Positions 43,318 to 52,844 of a stretch of DNA of 64,000 nucleotides are shown piece after piece (the stretch's first letter is position 1; each line of letters starts with the position of its first letter). The stretch comes from Burkholderia cepacia ATCC 25416 (GTDB lineage: Bacteria; Pseudomonadota; Gammaproteobacteria; Burkholderiales; Burkholderiaceae), in NCBI RefSeq assembly GCF_001411495.1, contig NZ_CP012984.1:124001-188000 (forward strand), in the 5' to 3' direction. The notes under the pieces were generated by a model, which was given only the letters and a program-made list of their open reading frames with translations, was not told the DNA's origin and searched no databases. Position numbers and translations under genes: made by a program.

Positions 43318-43428
43318 GACAGGTCCTTGGATGATGCGGTCCGGCGATGGCGACGACGGCGGCACGGGCGCGCGACGACCCCGCGCGGCCAGCGTGCTGC
43401 CGCGTTGCCGGGTGTGGCGCGCTGTCCG

Positions 43429-43920
43429 TCAGTGACGTTCGCCGAACAGCGATTCGAGCGGGTAGTGCCGTTTGACGAACGGCGACTTGATGATCACGTA
43501 ACTGAAATACTTCTCGATGCCGATGTTCTGCTCGAGCAGCCCTTCGACGATCGTCTGGTAATGGCTCACGCTGCGCGTGATGAACTTCAGCAGATAGTCG
43601 TAGCCGCCACTCGCGAGGTGGCACTCGACGATCTCGTCGACGTTGCGGATCGCCGCGACGAAACGGTCGAAATCTTCACGGCGGTGGTCGGCCAGTGTGA
43701 CCTCGGTAAACACGACCTGCACGTCGCCGACTTTCTCGAGCTGGATGTGCGCGCCGTAGCCGCCGATGTAGCCGGCTTTCTCGAGCCGCTTCACGCGGAT
43801 CAGGCAGGGGCTGGGCGACAGCCCGACCGCATCGGCCAACTCGACGTTGGTCATGCGGCCGCGCTTCTGCAACTGGGAGAGGATGCGCAGATCGATGCGA
43901 TCCAGCTTGCTGTCCGTCAT
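43429..43920 (-). CDS. Lrp/AsnC-family transcriptional regulator
   Basis: 163 residues from ATG 43920. N-terminal winged helix (LDRIDLRILSQLQKRGRMTN, VELADAVGLSPSPCLIRVKR) and C-terminal RAM ligand domain with VDEIVECHLASGGYDYLLKF. Such regulators respond to amino acids or related compounds. It sits between gabD and the aminotransferase gene in the same direction and probably governs them, as is common for GABA-type operons. Confidence 0.92.
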   Translation of the reverse strand: MTDSKLDRIDLRILSQLQKRGRMTNVELADAVGLSPSPCLIRVKRLEKAGYIGGYGAHIQLEKVGDVQVVFTEVTLADHRREDFDRFVAAIRNVDEIVECHLASGGYDYLLKFITRSVSHYQTIVEGLLEQNIGIEKYFSYVIIKSPFVKRHYPLESLFGERH

Positions 43921-44004
43921 GTTCACGTGAGAGGGAAAAATGGAATGTCCGCTTACTTTAGAGTCGAACGATGGCCGCCACAAGCCCGGCTTTCCCTTGG
44001 CCGG

Positions 44005-45405
44005 TCAGGCCGGCTGCGCGTGCGCGGCGTCGAGGGCGCGCTGCACGCCCGGATCGGCCAGCACGTCGTCGAGCGTCTTGCGCACGCGTTCGAACATCAG
44101 GTCGAACTCGCCCGCGGTGAAGCTCAGGGCCGGCGCGAAACCGAGCACGCCGTCGCCGAATGCACGGAACACCACGCCGTTCGCATACGCGGCCGCCGCG
44201 ATCTTGTCGGGCACGTTCAGCGCCGCGTCGAAGCGCGTCTTGCGCGCCTTGTCGGCAACCAGTTCGAGCGCGCCGAGCAGGCCGGCCGAGCGCGCGTCGC
44301 CGACGAGCGGATGCGCGCGCAGCGCGTCGAGCCCGGCCGCGAAGCGCGGCGCCAGCGCCTGGCCGTTCGCGAGCAGCCCGCCTTCGTGATAGAGCTTCAG
44401 CACCTCGAGGCCGATCGCCGCGCTCACCGGATGCGCGGAATACGTATAGCCGTGGCCGACCGCGGCCGATTCGGTGCGGCTGCCCGCGATCCCTTCGTAG
44501 ATTTCGTCGGACATCAGCACCGCGCCCATCGGCGCATAGCCGGCGGTCAAACCCTTCGCGAGGGTCATCAGGTCCGGATCGACCTGCTCGGTCTCGCACG
44601 CGAACAGCGGGCCGGTGCGGCCGAAGCCGGTGATCACCTCGTCGGCGACGAACAGGATGCCCAGGCGCCGGCATGCGTCGCGCATCGCCTTCAGCCAGCC
44701 GGCCGGCGGCACGATCACGCCGCCCGAGCCTTGCACGGGCTCGCAGAAGAACGCCGCGACGTTGTCCGCGCCGAGCTCGGCGACTTTCGCCTCGAGCGCG
44801 GCGACCGACGCGGCGATCAGCGCCTGCGGATCGTCGCCGAGCGGATGGCGATACGGGTAGGGCGACGGAATGTGGTGCTGGTCCGCGCGCGGCAGGTCGA
44901 AATGGCGGTGGAACGCGGGCAGCGCGGTGAGCCCGGCGCCGATCGACGACGAGCCGTGATAGCCGCGCTCGAGCGCGATCATCTGCTTCTTCGACGGGCG
45001 GCCGGTCGCGTTGAAATAGTGCGTGATGAAGCGCACCGCGGAGTCGACGGCGTCCGAGCCGCCGAGCGTGAAGTACACGTGGTTCAGCGACGGCGGTGCG
45101 AGCGTCGCGAGCCGTTCGGCGAGCTCGATCGCGGGCTGCGAGCCGAAATGAAAATAGCCGGTCGCGTAGGGCAGCTTCGCCATCTGCTCGGCGGCGGCCT
45201 TCACGATGCTGTCGCGGCCGTAGCCGACGTTGACGCACCACAGGCCCGAGAACGCATCGAGCAGCGTATGGCCGTTGGCGTCGCGCAGGAACACGCCGTC
45301 GGCGGATTCGAGCAGGGTGACGCCGCGCGCCTCGTGCACGCGGTAGTTGACGACGGGGTGGATCAGGTGTTGACGATCGGCTTCGATCAGCGCGGCTTGG
45401 TTCAT
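44005..45405 (-). CDS. Class III omega-aminotransferase (GABA/beta-alanine type)
   Basis: PLP enzyme transferring a terminal amino group to pyruvate or 2-oxoglutarate. 466 residues from ATG 45405; the longer open frame to 45531 is unlikely. Markers: FSGLWCVNVGYGRDSIVKAA, ALERGYHGSSSIGAGLT, EPVQGSGGVIVPP, PLP-anchoring Asp255 (VADEVITGFGRTG) and Schiff-base Lys284 (LAKGLTAGY). It resembles beta-alanine/putrescine:pyruvate transaminases. Its semialdehyde product would be oxidised by the GabD-like enzyme downstream. Confidence 0.92.
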   Translation of the reverse strand: MNQAALIEADRQHLIHPVVNYRVHEARGVTLLESADGVFLRDANGHTLLDAFSGLWCVNVGYGRDSIVKAAAEQMAKLPYATGYFHFGSQPAIELAERLATLAPPSLNHVYFTLGGSDAVDSAVRFITHYFNATGRPSKKQMIALERGYHGSSSIGAGLTALPAFHRHFDLPRADQHHIPSPYPYRHPLGDDPQALIAASVAALEAKVAELGADNVAAFFCEPVQGSGGVIVPPAGWLKAMRDACRRLGILFVADEVITGFGRTGPLFACETEQVDPDLMTLAKGLTAGYAPMGAVLMSDEIYEGIAGSRTESAAVGHGYTYSAHPVSAAIGLEVLKLYHEGGLLANGQALAPRFAAGLDALRAHPLVGDARSAGLLGALELVADKARKTRFDAALNVPDKIAAAAYANGVVFRAFGDGVLGFAPALSFTAGEFDLMFERVRKTLDDVLADPGVQRALDAAHAQPA

Positions 45406-45567
45406 GGCAGTGCGGGACTCTCTGTCGGGTGTCAGCGATGAGTTCATGCTAACGGGCGAGAAATCCGCGCGCGCCTTCAATTTGCCGCCTGAAACGTATG
45501 GCCGCGGCGTTTGCACGGGGCGCTTCGGCATTTTCTGCTGCGCGCCCCGCGGGGCCGGGCGGGCGCG

Positions 45568-46494
45568 TCAGTAGCCGCGCGCGCGATCGACGACGCCGAT
45601 CATCGGCTGCCCCGCGCGATGGCGCGCGAGGTTCTCGAGCACGGCGTCGACCGCGGTGTCGGGCCGCGTCGCGCTCGCGATGTGCGGCGTGATGCGAATG
45701 CGCGGATGCACCCAGAACGGGTGGCCGGCCGGCAACGGTTCGGGGTCCGTCACGTCGAGGATCGCGCTGTCGAGCCGGCCGCTGTCGAGCGCGGCGAGCA
45801 GCGCAAGCGCATCGAGCTGCGGGCCGCGCCCGACCTGCACGAGCGAGGCGCCGGCCGGCAGCGCGTCGAACACGCGCGCGCCGAGCAGCCCGCGCGTGCT
45901 GTCGGTGAGCGGCAGCAGGCAGATCAGGATGTCGGTGCGGGCCAGGAACGCATCGAGCGCCGCGTCGCCCGCGTAGCAGTCGACGCTGTCGAGCGTGCGC
46001 GGCGTGCGGCTCCAGCCGGCGCACGGAAAGCCGAAGCGGCGCAGCGTATCGAGCACGGCCTGGCCGAGCGTGCCGAGCCCGAGCACGCCGATGCGACGCG
46101 ACGCGGCCGCGCGCACCGGCTTCTCGTGCCACACCTGCGTGCGCTGTTGCGCGGCATAGTCGAACAGGTCGCGATGGATCGTCAGCACGGCCTGCGTCAC
46201 ATATTCGACCATGCCTTCGACGATGCCGGGCTCGATCATCCGCACGACCGGAATGTGCGCGGGCACGCGCGACAGGTCGAACTGATCGATGCCGGCGCCC
46301 ACCGAAAACACGATCTCGAGGTTCGGCAGCAGCGTGGCCGGATCGTCGGGCGGCTGCCACGCGGCGAGATAACGGACGGCTTCAGGATCGCCGATGTCCG
46401 GCCAGATCCGGAACGGAAGCTCGGGTGCCTGCTGGGCGAAGCGCTGTGCCCATTGCGCACCGCGCACCGGGTCGGCCTTGTAGAGAAAGCTCAT
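45568..46494 (-). CDS. ghrA: Glyoxylate/hydroxypyruvate reductase A-like dehydrogenase
   Basis: 308 residues of the GhrA branch of D-2-hydroxyacid dehydrogenases. Visible are SVGAGIDQFDLSRVPAHIPV, the nucleotide-binding GLGTLGQAVLDTL, VQVGRGPQLDALALLAALDS, DVTDPEPLPAGHPFW and the catalytic His in TPHIASATRPDTA. It reduces glyoxylate or hydroxypyruvate with NADPH. It overlaps no gene and lies 12 bp from the GNAT gene upstream, likely co-transcribed. Confidence 0.9.
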   Translation of the reverse strand: MSFLYKADPVRGAQWAQRFAQQAPELPFRIWPDIGDPEAVRYLAAWQPPDDPATLLPNLEIVFSVGAGIDQFDLSRVPAHIPVVRMIEPGIVEGMVEYVTQAVLTIHRDLFDYAAQQRTQVWHEKPVRAAASRRIGVLGLGTLGQAVLDTLRRFGFPCAGWSRTPRTLDSVDCYAGDAALDAFLARTDILICLLPLTDSTRGLLGARVFDALPAGASLVQVGRGPQLDALALLAALDSGRLDSAILDVTDPEPLPAGHPFWVHPRIRITPHIASATRPDTAVDAVLENLARHRAGQPMIGVVDRARGY

Positions 46495-46506
46495 TGTGGG
46501 TACCGC

Positions 46507-47367
46507 TCAACCGAGGGCCTGGTTCACGATCGCGAACGCGCGCAGCGCCGGGTCGCGCGCGGGCGTTGCGCCGCGCGCCATGGCGACGACGGTATCGACG
46601 CGCGGCAGCCCGAGCCCCTGCAGCCAGTCGGACAGCCCGCTGTCGCCCGGCACGTCGAGCCGCACGAACTTCCCTTCGTGCAGCGCGAGCCAGTGGCTGA
46701 TCAGCGCCTGCGCGCGCTGCGCGTCCGGCGCGACCACCGGGCCGATCGCATGGCCGCGGCCGAAGCGGCGGAACAGCGCGAAGCCGAGCAGTTCGCCGTC
46801 GCGATCGAGCGCGATGCCGTTCGCGACGCCGAGCAGCGCCTCGATCACCTCGTCGCGCCCGTAGCCGGCCGCGCGCGACGCGAGCGCCGCTAGGCGCGGG
46901 CCGTCGTTTGCGCCGATGGGCCGCAGGCGCTCGCCGGGCGGCAGCGATATCAGCGGCGGCTGGAAGGCGGCACCCTGGTGCTGATCGATCGTATCGATCA
47001 CCTCGAACCCGAATTTCGCGTACAGCGGCTCGCCGGCCGGCGTCGCGTGCAGAAAAATGGTTCGCGTGCCGAAGCTGTCGACCACGCGGGTGAACAGTTC
47101 GCGCCCGATGCCGCGGCCCTGTTGCTCGGGCGACACGATGACCATGCCGAGCGACGCGTGTGCTTCGCCGAAGCGCCAGCCGAGCGCGGTACCGACGATG
47201 CCGGTTTCGTCCTCGGCGACGAAGCCGTCGCCGAGCTGGAGCACGAAGCGCCAGTCGTCGAGCCGGTGCGACCACTTGACTGCTTCCGACAGACGATGCG
47301 CGGCGGGCAGGTCGGTTTCCGCGAACCGACGATAAATAAGCGTGCGGGAAGGGTTGAGATCGGACAC
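46507..47367 (-). CDS. GNAT-family N-acetyltransferase, two-domain
   Basis: 286 residues from GTG 47367, with GGAG seven bases upstream; the long open frame to 47502 is not needed. The first GNAT domain has TALGWRFGEAHASLGMVIVS, then the acetyl-CoA loop PEQQGRGIGRELF and a LYAKFGFEVID strand. A second, weaker GNAT-like half (YGRDEVIEALLGVANGIALD, FALFRRFGRGHAIGPVVAPD) follows. Substrate unknown. Confidence 0.88.
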   Translation of the reverse strand: MSDLNPSRTLIYRRFAETDLPAAHRLSEAVKWSHRLDDWRFVLQLGDGFVAEDETGIVGTALGWRFGEAHASLGMVIVSPEQQGRGIGRELFTRVVDSFGTRTIFLHATPAGEPLYAKFGFEVIDTIDQHQGAAFQPPLISLPPGERLRPIGANDGPRLAALASRAAGYGRDEVIEALLGVANGIALDRDGELLGFALFRRFGRGHAIGPVVAPDAQRAQALISHWLALHEGKFVRLDVPGDSGLSDWLQGLGLPRVDTVVAMARGATPARDPALRAFAIVNQALG

Positions 47368-47759
47368 GCTGGACTCCGGATGGGTAGGAATGACATACCG
47401 ACTCTGCCAGCGACACCGCGGCACGGATAGGACGATTCGCCTGTTTTCCGGCGACGGCGGGCGTCCGTGCAAGATCGACGCAAACCGGCTCGATCGGCGC
47501 ATGCGAACGCGCGGATCGTGCCACCGCGGCCCGTCAATCCGACAGCGCCTGCTGTGGGAACGGCACTACGATGAAAACACCGGTGTCGCGGCCGCTTGCC
47601 GGCGCCGCAGATCGTGCTGCCCGCGCCGCGCAACACGCGGCGATTCTGCGTTTTGGGCAGCGTCGAACGACGTGCGCCGGGTTTTTTGCCTTGATTCAAT
47701 TTCATACCATCCAGCCCGTCCCCGGCCCTGCCGGGGCTTCACACCGACAGGACGTCACC

Positions 47760-48428
47760 ATGATCCAATTTGAACCGAAGTACATCACGTTTGACTGCTA
47801 CGGCACGCTGACCCGCTTCCAGATGGCGGATCTGGCGCGCGAGATCTACGCGGACCGGCTCTCGCCGGTCGCGATGGAGGATTTCGTGCGTGCGTTCGCC
47901 GCTTACCGGCTCGACGAGGTGCTCGGCGCATGGAAGCCGTACCGCGACGTCGTCGTCAACGCGATCCGGCGCACCTGCGCGCGAGTCGGCGTGAAGTTCG
48001 ACGAAGCCGAGGCCGAGCGGTTCTATCATGCGGTGCCGACGTGGGGCCCGCATCCGGACGTGCCGGCGGGCCTGTCGCGGCTCGCGACGAAGTACAAGCT
48101 CGTGATCCTGTCGAACGCGATGGACGAGCAGATCATGAGCAACGTCGACAAGCTCGGCGCGCCGTTCCATGCGGTGTTCACCGCGCAGCAGGCGCAGTCG
48201 TACAAGCCGCGGATGCAGGGCTTCGAATACATGTTCGGCAAGCTCGGCTGCAAGCCCGAGGACGTGCTGCACGTGTCGTCGAGCCTGCGCTACGACCTGA
48301 TGACGGCCGAGGATCTGGGCATCAAGCACAAGGCGTTCGTCAATCGCGGCCATGAGCCGGGCACGCCGTTCTACAACTATTACGAAGTGTCGGATATCGG
48401 CCACCTCGCGACGCAGCTCGGCCTGTAA
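47760..48428 (+). CDS. Haloacid dehalogenase, type II
   Basis: Removes halide from 2-haloalkanoic acids or acts on a related substrate. 222 residues from ATG 47760 (AGGA eight bases upstream). HAD motifs in order: Asp12 nucleophile in TFDCYGTL, Ser in VILSNAMDE, Lys in QSYKPRMQGFEYM, and HVSSSLRYDLMTAEDLGI. The SNA and SYKPR variants are those of L-2-haloacid dehalogenases. No obvious partner genes. Confidence 0.9.
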   Translation: MIQFEPKYITFDCYGTLTRFQMADLAREIYADRLSPVAMEDFVRAFAAYRLDEVLGAWKPYRDVVVNAIRRTCARVGVKFDEAEAERFYHAVPTWGPHPDVPAGLSRLATKYKLVILSNAMDEQIMSNVDKLGAPFHAVFTAQQAQSYKPRMQGFEYMFGKLGCKPEDVLHVSSSLRYDLMTAEDLGIKHKAFVNRGHEPGTPFYNYYEVSDIGHLATQLGL

Positions 48429-49123
48429 GCCACACATCGGTTGCGCGGCGTCCCGTCGCGCGGTTTGCGGCCGGACTGCCGAGTGCGCGGTTTTTCCCGG
48501 GCATCGCGGCTGGCCGGCAACACGGGAAGATCGTGTGCGCGCGTTGCCTGTCGGCACGCGCGCCGCGCTTGTCGTCTTCATCCCCCTCGCCGGCATGCGC
48601 CGGTATGCGCTGCGAAGCGACGCGTCATTTGTCCGCTCCTGATGCGGCGCGCCGCGTCGTCTCTGCCCCCTTCACGTTGTGCCCGGCCAATGGCCGGCGT
48701 GCCATCGAACACACCAGCATCGAACGTGCCCTGACCGGATCGCGATCCGCGACCCGGCACGCGAGCGGGCCGCGCGCCGGTGTCGCTTAGGGTGGTGTCG
48801 AACGCGCCCGCAATCGTCTGAACGTTCGTGCGGGCGCGCGGGATGGAGCGGCGAAGTCGCCCGCCCGCCATTTCGACACAAACATACGGTTTGCGCGCGC
48901 CGAACGCGTTTGCGCTGCCGAACGGGCAATTTTGTCGGCGCAATCTGCGGCGGGCGCCGCTTTACGAGTTCCCTTGTCGCGCCGTTGTCAGTCGATCGCC
49001 GCGACATCGCATCGCGCCAATGGCGACTCGCGCGGGCGCGCAGCTAATCATGCTGCGCAGGCGGCCCAAAACGGTCGAATCGTATCGTGAGGCCACCCCG
49101 AATCGCGATAACCCGCATTTTGG
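48429..49123. other. Long intergenic region without a gene
   Basis: About 700 bp with no supported coding frame. It contains small GC-rich inverted repeats (for example CCGGCC/GGCCGG at 48683-48697) and a CAAAACGG box at 49067-49074 that belongs to the promoter motif described for 49124. Confidence 0.5.
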
Positions 49124-49137
49124 CGGTGCTTAAATGA
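49067..49137 (+). promoter_or_regulatory. Two-box promoter motif of the amine uptake operon
   Basis: CAAAACGG at 49067 and CGGTGCTTAAATGA at 49124-49137. The same two boxes with the same start-to-start distance of 57 nt occur at 54782 and 54839, before the first FAD oxidase gene. The sequence between the boxes is mostly different, so the boxes look selected. Confidence 0.6.
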
Positions 49138-49153
49138 ACTCAATACGCAGGAC

Positions 49154-49184
49154 GTCGCGCCCGCTACCAGCAGGCGGGCGCGAC
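49154..49184 (+). promoter_or_regulatory. Strong hairpin in the leader of the binding-protein gene
   Basis: GTCGCGCCCGC and GCGGGCGCGAC form a perfect 11-bp stem with a 9-nt loop, followed by GGGTTT. It sits between the two-box motif and the start codon at 49244, and may be an attenuator or an mRNA-stabilising structure. Confidence 0.45.
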
Positions 49185-49243
49185 GGGTTTCTCGAACCAG
49201 GCTGGACCCCAGGACCCACTTTCCACAGTCAGGAGCAGTTCGG

Positions 49244-50827
49244 ATGAGCGACGATATCGACAACGGCGGCAAGGGCGGCATCACGCGCCGCGACATGATG
49301 CGGGTCATGGCGGCGAGCGGCATGATGGCCGTTGGCGGCGGCGGGCTGCTGACCGGCATGCAATCCGCATTTGCAGCACCGGCACCTAAGCGCGGCGGCA
49401 AGATCAGGGTCGCGAACGAATCGAGTTCGACGGCCGACACGCTCGATCCGGCCAAGGGCTCGACGGGTGCCGACTACATCCGCTTCTTCATGTTCTACAG
49501 CGGCCTCACGCAGCTGGATCAAAGCCTCACGCCGCAGATGAACCTCGCCGAGTCGCTGCACACGACCGACGCGAAGACCTGGATCATCAAGCTGCGCAAG
49601 GGCGTCACGTTCCACGACGGCAAGCCCGTCGGCCCGGCCGACGTCGTGTTCTCGCTGATGCGGCACAGGAACCCGGCCACCGCGTCGAAGGTCAAGACGC
49701 TCGCCGACCAGTTCGCCGATGCGAAGGCGAGCGGCCCGGACGAAGTCACGCTCGTGCTCGCCAGCGCGAACGCGGACCTGCCGGTGATCCTCGCGACGCC
49801 GCAGCTCGTGATCGTCAAGGACGGCACGACCGACTTCACGACCGGCATCGGCTGCGGCCCGTACAAGCTGCAATCGTTCAAGCCGGGCGTGTCGACCGTC
49901 GGCGTGCGCAACGACAGCTACTTCAAGCCGGGCATGCCGTACCTCGACCAGATCGAGCTGATCGGCATCAGCGACAGTGCTGCGCGCCTGAACGCGCTGC
50001 TGTCGGGTGACGTGCACCTGATCAACGCGATCGATCCGCGCTCGACGCAGCGCGTCGCGTCGACGCCGGGCTACGCGCTGAAGGAAACCAAGTCTGGGCT
50101 CTATACCGACCTGATCATGCGCAGTGACAACCCGATCGTCGCGAACCCCGATTTCGTCGAAGGGATGAAGTACCTATTCGATCGCGAGCAGATCCGCTCG
50201 GCGGTGTTCCGCGGTTACGCGGTGATCGGCAACGACCAGCCAATCCCGCCTGGGCATCGCTACTTCAACGCGTCGCTGCCGCAGCGGCCGTACGATCCGG
50301 ACAAGGCCAAGTTCCTGTTCAAGAAGGCCGGCGCGCTCGGCACCGCGCTGCCACCGATCTATGCGACGTCGGATGCGAACGGCTCGATCGAGATGGCCGT
50401 GCTGCTGCAGCAGGCCGGCCAGAAGATCGGGCTGAACCTGCAGGTGAACCGCGTGTCGCCCGACGGCTACTGGTCGAACCACTGGATGAAGCATCCGCTC
50501 GGGTTCGGCAACATCAACCCGCGCTCGAGCGCCGACGTGCTGTTCACGCAGTTCTTCAAGTCGGATGCACCGTGGAACGAGTCCGGCTGGAAGAACGCGA
50601 AGTTCGACCAACTGCTGCTCGCCGCGCGCTCCGAGACGGACGATGCGAAGCGCAAGCAGATGTATGGAGAGATGCAGGTGATCGTCTCACAGCAGGGCAG
50701 GATCGGCATCCCGGCGTTCATCAGCTTCCTCGACGGCTACGACAAGCGGATCGCGGGCCTCGGGTCGATCCCGACCGGTCCGATGATGGGGGGCATGTTC
50801 GCAGAGTACGTGTGGTGGAACGCGTGA
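49244..50827 (+). CDS. ABC transporter substrate-binding protein, family 5 (peptide/opine type)
   Basis: Periplasmic receptor, 527 residues. The N-terminus has a twin-arginine-like signal (TRRDMMRVMAASGMM, Arg15-16; cleavage after AFA near residue 45). The mature protein has family 5 features: LRKGVTFHDGKPVGPADVVFSL, GCGPYKLQSFKPG and a NPDFVEGMKYLFDREQI segment. AGGAG lies eight bases before ATG. It opens an operon with two DppBC-type permeases and a fused ATPase. Because oxidases and an aldehyde dehydrogenase follow, the ligand is probably an amine, amino acid or opine-like compound. Confidence 0.92.
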   Translation: MSDDIDNGGKGGITRRDMMRVMAASGMMAVGGGGLLTGMQSAFAAPAPKRGGKIRVANESSSTADTLDPAKGSTGADYIRFFMFYSGLTQLDQSLTPQMNLAESLHTTDAKTWIIKLRKGVTFHDGKPVGPADVVFSLMRHRNPATASKVKTLADQFADAKASGPDEVTLVLASANADLPVILATPQLVIVKDGTTDFTTGIGCGPYKLQSFKPGVSTVGVRNDSYFKPGMPYLDQIELIGISDSAARLNALLSGDVHLINAIDPRSTQRVASTPGYALKETKSGLYTDLIMRSDNPIVANPDFVEGMKYLFDREQIRSAVFRGYAVIGNDQPIPPGHRYFNASLPQRPYDPDKAKFLFKKAGALGTALPPIYATSDANGSIEMAVLLQQAGQKIGLNLQVNRVSPDGYWSNHWMKHPLGFGNINPRSSADVLFTQFFKSDAPWNESGWKNAKFDQLLLAARSETDDAKRKQMYGEMQVIVSQQGRIGIPAFISFLDGYDKRIAGLGSIPTGPMMGGMFAEYVWWNA

Positions 50828-50903
50828 TGCTGTCGCTTGCCGCCACGCGCCGGGTGCGGGCGACCGCCCCGGCCGTACCTGGCCTTTTCGGGAGTGTCGC
50901 CTC

Positions 50904-51857
50904 ATGAACAGAATCCTCATCGGGCTGATCGGCCGGCGCATCGCGGTCACCGCGCTGACGCTGCTGATCGTGTCCGCGATCATCTTCACGATCACGAACC
51001 TGCTGCCGGGCGATGCCGCGCAGGCCGCGCTCGGCCAGTCCGCGACGCCGGAGACGGTCGCCGCGCTGCGTGCGCAGTTCGGTCTCGACATGCCGGCGCA
51101 CGTGCGCTACGTGCACTGGCTCGCCGGCTTGCTGCACGGCGATTTCGGCCGCTCGCTGTCCGGCGACATGCCGGTGTCGGAGATGATCGGCGGGCGGTTG
51201 CCGAAGTCGCTGGCGCTCGCCGCGATCACGACCGCCGTGTCGGTGCCGATCGCGCTGCTGCTCGGCATTCTCGCGGCGGTCAAGCGCGAGTCGGTGGTCG
51301 ATCGCGTGATCAGCCTCGGCACGCTGTCGCTCGTCGCGACGCCGGAATTCCTGATCGCGACGGTCGCCGTGCTCGTGTTCGCCGTCAAGCTGCACTGGCT
51401 GTCGGCGCTGTCGTACAGCGGCCCGATCGACAGCTTCCACGACTTTCTGCGCGCGTATGCGATGCCGGTGATGACGCTGTGCGCGGTCGTGATCGCGCAG
51501 ATGGCGCGCATGACGCGTGCCGCGGTGATCGAGCAACTGAGCGCGTCATATGTCGAGATGGCCGTGCTCAAGGGCGCGAGCCCCGCACGGGTCGTGCTGC
51601 GTCATGCGCTGCCGAACGCGATCGGGCCGATCGCCAACGCGATCGCGCTGAGCCTGTCGTACCTGCTTGGCGGTGTGATCGTCGTCGAGACGATCTTCAA
51701 CTATCCGGGCCTTGCGAGCCTGATGGTCGATGCCGTCGGCAATCGCGACTTCCCGCTGGTCCAGGCGTGCACGCTGATCTTCTGCGTCGCGTATCTGTCG
51801 CTCGTGCTGTTCGCCGATCTATGCTCGATCGTGTCGAACCCGCGACTGCGCACCTGA
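50904..51857 (+). CDS. ABC transporter permease, DppB type
   Basis: 317 residues, six membrane segments. The N-terminal helix RRIAVTALTLLIVSAIIFTI, the QSATPETVAALRAQFGLD segment and the EAA-type loop SYVEMAVLKGASPARVVLRHALPNA are typical of DppB/OppB. It is co-transcribed with the binding protein and the second permease. Confidence 0.92.
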   Translation: MNRILIGLIGRRIAVTALTLLIVSAIIFTITNLLPGDAAQAALGQSATPETVAALRAQFGLDMPAHVRYVHWLAGLLHGDFGRSLSGDMPVSEMIGGRLPKSLALAAITTAVSVPIALLLGILAAVKRESVVDRVISLGTLSLVATPEFLIATVAVLVFAVKLHWLSALSYSGPIDSFHDFLRAYAMPVMTLCAVVIAQMARMTRAAVIEQLSASYVEMAVLKGASPARVVLRHALPNAIGPIANAIALSLSYLLGGVIVVETIFNYPGLASLMVDAVGNRDFPLVQACTLIFCVAYLSLVLFADLCSIVSNPRLRT

Positions 51858-51887
51858 GTGTTTCGTCCTTCTTCCGAGATACCGCCC

Positions 51888-52844
51888 ATGCATCCCGAAC
51901 CCGTTCAACGAATCAGCACGCTGCCGCCGTCCGGCGATCCGCGCCCATCGCGGGACGGCGCGCCGCCGCCGGCCGCACCCGCTCCCGACCAGCCGCGCAA
52001 GCGCCGCGCCGCGCGCATGAAACTGACGACCGGCGGCCGTGTCGGCCTGTCGATGGTCGGCCTGATGCTGTTCATCGCGGTGTTCGCGCCGCTGCTTGCG
52101 CCGCACGACGTCGGCGCAATCGTCACGCCGGACGTGTTCGCGCCGTTCACGGCGAAGCTGCCGTTCGGCTCCGATTTCCTCGGCCGCGACATGCTGAGCC
52201 GGATCCTGTACGGCACGCGGCTCACCGTGCTGCTCGCGCTCGCGGCGGTGCTGCTCGCCGCGCTGACCGGCACGACGCTCGGGTTGCTCGCGACCGTGTC
52301 GGGCCGTGCGGTCGACGAGACGATGAGCCGGCTGCTCGACGCGCTCACGTCGATTCCGTCGAAGATGTTCGCGCTGATGTTCGTCGCCGCGTTCGGTTCG
52401 TCGCTGCCGCTGCTGATCCTGACCGCCGCGGTCAGCTACATGCCGGGCTCGTACCGGATCGCGCGCGCATTGGCGGTCAACATCAGCACGCTCGAATTCG
52501 TGCAGGTAGCGAAGGCGCGCGGCGAAGGCGCGCTGTACATCGCGTGCGTCGAGATGTTGCCGAACATGATCCATCCGATGCTCGCGGATACCGGCCTGCG
52601 GTTCACGTTCGTCGTGCTGCTGCTGAGCGGCCTTAGCTTTCTCGGGCTGGGCGTGCAGCCGCCTTACGCGGACCTCGGCTCGCTCGTGCGCGAGAACATC
52701 GCGAGCCTCGGCGACGGCTCGGCCGTCGCGATCATGCCCGCGGTCGCCATCGCGATCCTGACGGTGGGCGTCAACCTGATGATCGACGGTCTGCCGCATC
52801 GCGGCCGCCGCAAGGGCGCCGCCGGCGCCGCCGGAGGACACTGA
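51888..52844 (+). CDS. ABC transporter permease, DppC type
   Basis: 318 residues from ATG 51888; a GTG at 51858 directly after the dppB-like stop is an alternative start. A Pro/Arg-rich cytoplasmic tail precedes six membrane segments. PFGSDFLGRDMLSRILYGTR and FVQVAKARGEGALYIACVEMLPN are DppC hallmarks. The stop overlaps the ATPase start (ATGA-type overlap at 52842-52846). Confidence 0.92.
   Translation: MHPEPVQRISTLPPSGDPRPSRDGAPPPAAPAPDQPRKRRAARMKLTTGGRVGLSMVGLMLFIAVFAPLLAPHDVGAIVTPDVFAPFTAKLPFGSDFLGRDMLSRILYGTRLTVLLALAAVLLAALTGTTLGLLATVSGRAVDETMSRLLDALTSIPSKMFALMFVAAFGSSLPLLILTAAVSYMPGSYRIARALAVNISTLEFVQVAKARGEGALYIACVEMLPNMIHPMLADTGLRFTFVVLLLSGLSFLGLGVQPPYADLGSLVRENIASLGDGSAVAIMPAVAIAILTVGVNLMIDGLPHRGRRKGAAGAAGGH

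Noticed and set aside
41521..45441. Two very long plus-strand open frames (586 and 704 codons)
   Set aside because: They are antisense shadows of gabD, the Lrp regulator and the aminotransferase, with no motif or ribosome-binding site.
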